From the NCBI GenBank assembly GCA_014773175.1, contig VXCM01001294.1, forward strand, positions 1 through 64,000: DNA of 64,000 bases, read 5' to 3'. The DNA comes from Lucifuga dentata. Its lineage: Eukaryota; Chordata; Actinopteri; Ophidiiformes; Bythitidae. Positions 37,275-64,000 of the stretch are shown piece by piece (within the stretch, counting starts at the first letter, position 1; the number at the start of each line of letters is the position of its first letter). The notes under the pieces are model-generated. The model worked only from the letters and a program-made list of their open reading frames with translations, had not been told where the DNA came from and made no database searches. Position numbers and translations under genes: made by a program.

Positions 37275-39515
37275 TGCAGAGAGAGAGAGAGAGAGACTGA
37301 GAGCTGCAGCATCAGTGTACCATGATTTTCATCTGTCTGCATCAGGATGACACTTCAGGCTCAGTCGAACCCAGGTACATTAAAGGCGGAAGGACAGTTT
37401 TATGAAAACTTGTGGTTTACTTCAAAGAAATCCACACACAAAGTTTGATGTTTTGGAAAGTCTACCTGCAGCAGCTAAAACCTAAAAATAGTTATTAAAA
37501 CCTGAACACGGATCAACTGGTTAGATCCAGCGCTGCATACGTGATGTCAAAAAGATGTTAAAGAGGTAAGTTACTATCAAATAAAGATACCTGAAGGGTA
37601 AAGGCACAAGGAGCTTGTGCCTTTACAAGCCAAAGTAGAAAGTCATGGTAAAATGTGACGTGTGTTTTAGGGATAGGTTAATGAACCAAGTGCATAAAGA
37701 TGATCAGCATCCTGAATTTCTAATCTCACACATTTGCCATGATTGCTGCCATCATGACACACCAGGAAATAACTCTTCTTTCATTATGGTTGTCAAACAA
37801 CATCTTTCATACACATACATTCAATCTGTTTCTTAGACACACCTTCAGATTCCCTTTTTAAAGCACACTGGTGACTTTTCTTTTTTTTTTTTTTTTTNTT
37901 TTTTTTTTTTTTTTACCAACTCAAGATACAGTACAAATTGCCAACTTCCACTCAGAAAAGAGTTAGAGCAAACACTGAATGTGCACTTGAGGAAGACAAA
38001 TCAGCATACCTCCATCTATCTTCCATATCTCCATCTATCTTCATACATCTGATATAAACCAAGAAATAACACAGAAAGAGAGGCTAAAATCCAGCTGCTC
38101 CTGATAATCATGGACTCATGATAATGCACTGAAATGGTTTTGAAAGTACATTGAAATGATTTTGTGTATTTGCTTATGTGTACCAGCGTGTTTGAAAAAT
38201 ATGAGCATATTTAAGGAAAATGTGAGTTTTTAGAGGTCACTAAACCATACAGTATTTAAAAAAAAAATGATGGTGACACATACCTTGACTGTAAACTAAA
38301 GAAATCAACTGACAGTGTCTTTTCTCAGGGTTACATGGTTACATCGGCATAGATTTGTTTAGACATGTATTTTCCTCCATTGATAGTTCACTTACTTCTT
38401 TCAAACATGCTTGTGTCTTTTTCTTTTTTTCTGCATTAATAGGAGGCTGGTTAAGTTGTACTGAAGCACATTTTGTGATTGTCTTTGGTCACTGTAGTGT
38501 ACACGTTTTCCTTTAAAAATGGAATTCTTAATGCATTTCTGTGCAGCTACTGCATATTGTTATGACGAGGGGTTTTCCTCTTCAGGTCAGAGGTGCAGAG
38601 TAGCAATAATTCTCTTCACTTGTAGTCCATAACCTGAATACTTGTTATGCAAATTAACGCATTACATTTCCATCTCAATGATAAATTGAAGAAAACTGAA
38701 CTACATATATATATATATACACCATACAAAGAATTTAGGACAGTATTTCCCAAAGAGGAATCCAAATTCACTTGATGCCATCTCAGCTTACACACACTTG
38801 GCTACAGTAGCTTTTTACAATTGTATAACTCTGTGTTACGTAATATAACAGAGTTTTCTAGGACAGTGGTTCTCAATCTTGATCCTTGTGGGTCACAGCG
38901 CGGCATATTTTCCATCTCTTTCTGCTCTGTCCGTGTCTGATTAGTTTAAAGCTTGATCAAAACTGGCGCCTCCCAGATCTTGATTGATTTAACAACACCT
39001 GGATTATCTTATCAGGTGTGGATAGAGCAAACAGAGATTGAACAGAGGGATGCCATTGTTGAAGGAGGAGGTTTTTACTGTACAAAAACTATATCAAAGG
39101 GACAGTTTACATAAAATCCAAAACTTTTTTTTCTTCATATAATTGATGGTTTCTCACAATAATCCCCAGACTTTTACTGTGACAAACTTCATGGAGAATA
39201 CAGGGTAGAGGTACTTTCTACAGAATGATGGAAGAAATTGTTGTGAAGATCTGTGGTTTATCATGATCAGTCATGTCATATGCATATAGATGTAGATACA
39301 TTTGGTGCATTAAACACTACAAACCTAATCCCATTAACCTCTGTTGTATGAGTTGTAACCCTTATCTCCAAAGCTCATCATCTCGTCGTCATCATCATGG
39401 GTCATCACTGGAGAAACTGTTTTTGTGAAGAGTTCCTTTAAATTAGTTCAGGAGTAAGTGTAGATCTATGAGTGTCAAAATATTGTTTCTTTTTTTTAAG
39501 AAACTGTTGTTGAAT
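37275..39515 (+). other. xpnpep3 3' UTR and intergenic sequence
   Basis: After the stop there is a GA microsatellite (about 37279-37296) and AATAAA at 37579-37584, a candidate poly(A) signal. A 13-bp perfect inverted repeat (37598-37610 / 37614-37626) follows it directly. A poly-T/N join is at 37898. A hAT-like end CAGTGGTTCTCAATCTTG begins at 38874. Otherwise nothing is recognised. Confidence 0.55.
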
Positions 39516-40094
39516 TTAAAGGACCGTACCACCCCTTTTTGCATGTTGGAGCCTAATATATTCAAATTTCAGACATGTTACGTTACTGACAATCATTTCC
39601 CAAAGGATAAAACCATATTTCAGCTTTTCCGATATTTTGCAAAATCTCTTAATCTTTCAAAATCAAATATTCAAGCGACACACCACCTTAAAAATCGATG
39701 TTTCGCCTGCTAATAGTTACGCAGCCTTATGAAGTCGTTTAAATTTTTCAATAAACACAGGTCTTTTGGGACTATATTCTCCGGTGGAGACATACCTCCA
39801 CACTTTATATTCACTTAAACACTAAAATTACGAAACTCAGAAAAAAAAACCTGAATGTACCTCTTGTTGGTGATGATAGATTGCCTATCCCAAGAATGTT
39901 TCAAGTATCAACAAGTTGATTTTAATAGCGTACCAGAATGAACTGAAACCAGTGGAGGTCTGGAAGGTAGGAAAAACATTTTTAATTCACTGTTCTAGTG
40001 GTACGCTTTGGGAAATGATTGTCAGTAATGTCACGTGTACGAAAATTGAATATATTAGGCTCAAACATGAAAAACGGGTGGAATGGTCCTTTAA
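39516..40094 (+). mobile_element. TTAA MITE next to the ep300 promoter
   Basis: A 579-bp copy from TTAAAGGACCGTACCACCC to GTGGAATGGTCCTTTAA. It ends directly before the GC-rich ep300 upstream region. Confidence 0.85.
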
Positions 40095-40109
40095 CCATTA
40101 TATTGTGGT

Positions 40110-42289
40110 TTTCGACTGAGCTGTGCGAAGTAGAACTCCACTGTCCCCTGCAGATTGAAGTTGGTGCTTTTTCCGTGAGCGCACGGAACCCGTTTCCGGA
40201 CAGTCCCGAACACCGACGAAGACGCCCTCCCCTCTTCTTCCCTGCCTCCCTCTTCCCCTTCACGCCTAATGTTGCTGTACCTCCAACCCTCCCCCCGTAT
40301 CAGAGGAGTAGAAACAACAAGCCGCCATTTTGTTTGTGCGGACAGACCGTCAGAAACAGGAGGAGATAACCGAGAGAAGGAGCGACTCCGGCAACCGCTC
40401 CGGGAAGCGCCGGGAGAAAACAACTGCGAAATCCCGTCCGCGTTATCAAGCCTGAGAGGGCATAGCCAAAAAACACGGAGACGTCAATAAGAGGCGGAAA
40501 AATCCGAGTCGGTGATATATATGTATGCATGTGAAGGAAATACTCCGAAAAATCCAAGGAAGGGGGTGTTTGCGGAGCGGAGACGGAGAGGAGAGGCGGA
40601 AGAGGGCAATATATTATCGAAGGAAAACCTGCGAAAAGGGGGAAACATGAACGCGAAAAATCAGTATGTGTCCGTCGCGGAGGAAGGAAAGAGCCCGCAT
40701 AGACAATTATATAAATAAATTGCTACCGGGCAGAAGGGAGAGGTGGAAAGAAGAAAGACGGGTTTAAAGAGAAGGGGGAAATTGTCAGGATCAACACGAA
40801 GGGGGGCATTCTCCATCACAAAGAGTCAATGAGAGGATTTTGTCAGCCCCAAATATTTTAGGGAGGGTGTCAGCATTATTGTGCCGATCCGAGGCTTTCC
40901 GCTTCCAGTATAGCCATAATTTCTTTGCGATCCTCCATCAATTTTTGTCACATTTTTCGCCCGCCGCTGTAGCTATTCTGCTTTGCTCTGCCTTTCTTTT
41001 TCCTCTTCGCTTGCATGACCAAGACATCCTGTACGCAGTGAGTGATTGGGACTTTTGTGGAATATTTTATCTTTTTCCTTTTATTTTCGGAGATTTTTGA
41101 AGTGCTGGAACCCAGCGAAAACCGGAGGAGCAACCCCGCTGAATCGTTCTCTGCAAATCAAACTAATTGGATCAATCTGACTGCCCCGCTGATTGGCAAT
41201 TAACGCTTTGGTTGCCCTTAAGAATTATGCTTGGAGAAATAAAGTCTGTATCAGAGTCGATTGCATATGAACTGATTTTTGACTAAATCTTTTTTTTTTC
41301 AGCCATTGTCAACCAACCCCACTGATTGCAATAGGCATTCTCGCGCAAAGGGGTTGCAACAAGCAAATGTGCAATATGAGTCCGTTATTTTTGACCCAGT
41401 GCCTTGCATGTTCAGATGTACACACCGAGTGCACAATTTAGTCTGCATGCACATGCAAAAGAAAATGCACGGACATTTTCATTTGCAATAGACTTTTTTT
41501 TCTTTAATCTTGAGCAACTGCAAGTGTGTTCTGTGTGTTCATCTTTCTGCAGAACTGCGTGATCCTATTTATTTAGTTGCAATCAGCCAATGCAAAAGGG
41601 TTTTCTCAGTTTTGCACTTGAGAGGACCGTTCACGCTTTAATTGCATTTAAAGCCGCAGGTTGTGGTGCTTGCCTTTTGGTTTGGTAATGTTAGGAATCG
41701 GTGGCACTGTCAACAGTGAGGCGTGTGATCCAGAGAGAGAAAGGATAAATGCTGCCGAGGATCACATAACTGTTGCATGAGTGAAAGACCCCCAGAAGTT
41801 AGCAGAGGGGTCTCGTTTTCGGATCGCGTTGATCATTTTCTTGCCCTGAACGAGATACTTCTACCCGACCGCTTCAGACCTGAAATACAGGATTTCTCCG
41901 CCGACTATGGCGGACAAGACTGCGTACACCATGGAGGACAGATCTTGGGACAATTTTTGTGTCGCAGAAGAGGCTACATGAGGTTGTCAGAGGGCCGCTC
42001 CTTTGGCTTTTTTGACGACTCCACCTTCCCACCTCCTCCTGTTCAACTCGGAGAAATCTGTTAAGAAACAAAATCTCCGACAGGGGAGGGGGACTGATAT
42101 CTGCAGAGAGAAACAAACCAGGGGGGAACTGTGAGGCAAACAGATCAACGTTGCTGTTTTCTCCCCTGCCGTCCTCCTAAGCGGTGGGGGAAAGATCAGA
42201 AACATTTCTTGAACTAGGATACGGAGACGCAAATAAAGGGATTACGTCTGCCCTCCGCGGATCTACAGCATTTTTTAATTCGTAAAAAT
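40110..42289 (+). promoter_or_regulatory. ep300: ep300 CpG-rich upstream region and presumed 5' UTR
   Basis: Sequence from about 40130 to 40700 is clearly richer in CpG than its surroundings, as expected for a housekeeping promoter. The following ~1.5 kb to the ATG is presumed 5' UTR or upstream sequence and contains a long upstream ORF (41777-42064). The transcription start and any 5' UTR intron cannot be set by eye. Confidence 0.55.
41777..42064 (+). other. Upstream ORF (95 codons) before ep300
   Basis: The ORF begins MSERPPEVSRG and ends at TAA 225 bp before the ep300 ATG, in a region likely to be 5' UTR. I recognise no domain, and it may be chance. If it is transcribed in the 5' UTR it could reduce ep300 translation. 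Confidence 0.3.
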
Positions 42290-61667
<19,378 letters not shown>

Positions 61668-62189
61668 GTACGTATTCGAACTAGTAACAAAACTAACCTG
61701 GTAAGGGACTGCACTGGCTGCCATTTTGCTTCTGCTCCTCTCAAAATGTAGCTTTTTTTTTTTTTTTTTTTNTTTTTTTTTTTTTTTTTAATTTGTTTTG
61801 CATTTATAGTTTCTAGATTTCTTTTTTTTTGTTTCTTTGATTTTTCAAGTTGATTTTACTCTCATTGCATGTTAGAGGTTGAAAGAGTGAGATTTGGTGT
61901 GTGTGTGTGTGTGTGTGGGTTGTGAAAGAACGTGCAGGTTTTTCCATTATAAATCAAAGCAAGTCTTGTGAACATTTATTTTGCTTTGATGCTGCACTGA
62001 CTGGAAACGGCATTTTAAAACATAACCCAGCAGTCATTGCCGATTTTGACTTCAGAACATGTATGCAAGTTGATTTTATTTGAACTTATAGATCATCCAA
62101 ATTAATAATCCTGAAGCCAGTATGATAGCGTATGACCCAAACATCTCTCAGAGCATTATCTAGTAAATTACAATACACAGACAATATGT

Positions 62190-63197
62190 TTAAAGGACCA
62201 TACTGGTGATTTTGCATGTTTGAGTCCAATAAATGTTACACGTTATTTTAGTTTTCAAATGCCCTAATATTTTGAAATCAAAAGTTCAGGAGATACACCC
62301 ACCTTAAAAATAAATGTTTTGCCCACATACATCTGAATGTAGAAGGCAGAGTTGTTTTAATTTCTCGTTAAAAGCTGTCTTCTCCTGGGACTATATTCCC
62401 CGGTGGAGTCGTACATTTTTTTTCGGTACAGCTCTGTGTTGGATTAGCTAAATTAAGTAACTTCAACAAAAAAAAAAAACACCAAGTTCACTGTGATAGA
62501 TCACTTATTACAAGCATGTTCCAAATCTCTACAAGTTGATTTTAGTCATAATGGAATGAACTGACACCAATGGCTGCGTGAAAGGTAGGAAAAATAAATC
62601 TAAAATGTACAGCTCCAGTAGTGTCGTATGTACTCGGTTATAAGCCGAGTTTTTATTACCAAATTTCACAAAGCAAATCAGGGAGTCGGCTTATACAGGA
62701 GAAATTCAAATTTGATCCCAGAGAAGGAAATTTCCAGGGGTGGAAATACTACCCATTATTTTAACATACATATTTTCCATGGGTAGTGGAACTATTTTCC
62801 ACTAGCCATGGATAATAGTTTAAATCATACCTTAGAATGAGATATTTCCTGACAAAACTTCCAGTAATATCAGTTATGGTAATCAGCTGCTGAAATAAAT
62901 ATCATGTTTACTGGTACATGGATTATTTTCAGAAAATCACAGGAATACTATGACAATACCCAGAAAAACAGGTAATTTGCTAAACAAATAAATTGATGGA
63001 ACAACATCAGGCTTATATATGGATTTCCTTAAAAATCTAAATTTGGAGGTCAAAGTCAGGGGGCCGGCTTATACATGAGATCGGCTTATACTCAAGTATA
63101 TACGGTATGTTTTGGAAAATGGTTGGCAGTAATGTAACATACATGCAGGTTAAATTTATTGGACTCAAATGTGCAAATCACTGGTATGCTCCTTTAA
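62190..63197. mobile_element. TTAA MITE, subfamily 2, with a nested palindromic element
   Basis: Outer ends TTAAAGGACCATACTGGTG and CACTGGTATGCTCCTTTAA. The body is interrupted at about 62624 and resumes at about 63106 with TGTTTTGGAAAATGG. Confidence 0.75.
62624..63105. mobile_element. Nested element with TATACTC..TATAAGCCGA inverted ends
   Basis: The left end CGTATGTACTCGGTTATAAG and the right end (inverted CCGTATATACTTGAGTATAAG) share the repeat TATAAGCCGA, repeated subterminally on the right. No ORF. I cannot name the superfamily, and the exact target duplication is unclear. Confidence 0.6.
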
Positions 63198-64000
63198 GGA
63201 ATCAACACCAAAGACAGGAAATAAGTTGCTTCAAGTCCAAAACAGTTCATAAGCCCATTGCTTTCATTTATTACTAATTAAGTTTTACCAGACTTTCTCT
63301 CCATATGCTTTGCTCCAAAATTCATATTTTAGGTTCATTGAATTATCATTTCTTTAGTTTTCATCCTTAAATTCATTTGCTAGCTTTCTAGTTCAGTTCC
63401 TCACCAGTAGTAGTGTGTTGGTATGTTGGTATTCAGTGGGGCTGTGTGTCGAGGTGAGCCAATACCTTAAACGCTCAACTGATAAGAATCGGGAGGAAGA
63501 GAACTTTTCAGATTCGGTACAAGGTCATTACTGGAGAAATACTTTCACATGCGGGAAGTTATTTTATGTGCTACAATGAAGACCTAAAGATGACACAAAG
63601 CTTTTTATATTTAATAAAGTCATTTTCAGAACGGTGACGAGCAAACATCAAGTTATTGGCTCCTTCAGGAACCTCCATGGCCAAGTGATGCAACCTTTGA
63701 CTGTCTTACACTTTCAAAACGTTAAAACTTTCATATCCGTTGCTAATGTAACATTTTCACAAACTGTTGTGAGAAAACACGGATTAGCAATAAATTCACC
63801 TCAGTGGGTCGATATGGCAGCATGCATCACTTGTTTGTTCATGCGAGGGATTCCACTCAGAGATAAGGGTCTTTTTCCTGATTCTTGTTGCCATGGTGAC
63901 ACTGAGACAGACCCTTCTCTTTGAAACCCACGCCTCCTTTTTTTTTGTTGAATCTCCAAAAAAAGCTTTACTTGCTCCGTCCTCAGCTCCTTCCTGGAAT

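Larger units (their letters stand above)
61668..64000 (+). other. ep300 intron 17 (to window end)
   Basis: Contains a poly-T/N join (61772), a GT microsatellite (about 61898-61917) and a subfamily-2 TTAA MITE with a nested element (62190-63197). From 63200 to the end nothing is recognised, and the bromodomain exon (DYFDIV..) was looked for and not found. Confidence 0.65.

Noticed and set aside
61668..64000. Search for the ep300 bromodomain exon (DYFDIV..) before the window end
   Set aside because: No matching sequence is present. The intron continues past the window.

Overview
This window is vertebrate nuclear DNA, almost certainly from a ray-finned (teleost) fish. It holds intron-rich orthologues of four genes that also cluster on human 22q13.2. 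Its introns are crowded with fish-type MITEs, Tc1/mariner relatives and tRNA-derived SINEs. No species can be named from the sequence alone.

Layout: a tRNA-Gln(CTG) gene (167-238); rbx1 on + (CDS 435-5000, 5 coding exons, complete, 108 codons); st13/Hip on - (CDS 18760 down to 7648, 12 coding exons, complete, about 356 codons); xpnpep3 on + (CDS 20763-37274, 11 coding exons, complete, about 506 codons once an assembly duplication is discounted); and the 5' part of ep300 on + (start 42290, 17 coding exons to 61667). The window ends in the ep300 intron before the bromodomain exon. All exon limits were read by hand from GT/AG sites, reading phase and recognisable family residues. rbx1 and st13 are convergent, st13 and xpnpep3 are divergent, and xpnpep3 and ep300 point the same way.

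The genes share no pathway. RBX1 is the RING subunit of cullin E3 ligases, ST13 is an Hsc70 co-chaperone, XPNPEP3 is a mitochondrial aminopeptidase P, and EP300 is a transcriptional co-activator acetyltransferase. The interest of the locus is conserved linkage with a changed order: from memory, human RBX1 lies between XPNPEP3 and EP300, while here it lies beyond ST13.

About 20% of the window is one MITE family. It is roughly 600 bp long, has ~85-bp terminal inverted repeats and inserts at TTAA. More than 20 full or partial copies are present in both orientations, with a divergent second subfamily. Other mobile DNA includes two SINEs with clear target-site duplications, a Tigger-like MITE and a second palindromic element nested inside TTAA MITEs, a Tc1-like MITE, a PIF/Harbinger transposase pseudogene and a LINE tail. 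Several long inverted repeats have no assigned family.

The assembly has 29 single-N joins. Many are flanked by ~62-66 bp direct duplications, which look like unmerged overlapping contig ends. Two fall inside coding exons (xpnpep3 exon 3 and ep300 exon 2) and add false in-frame residues.
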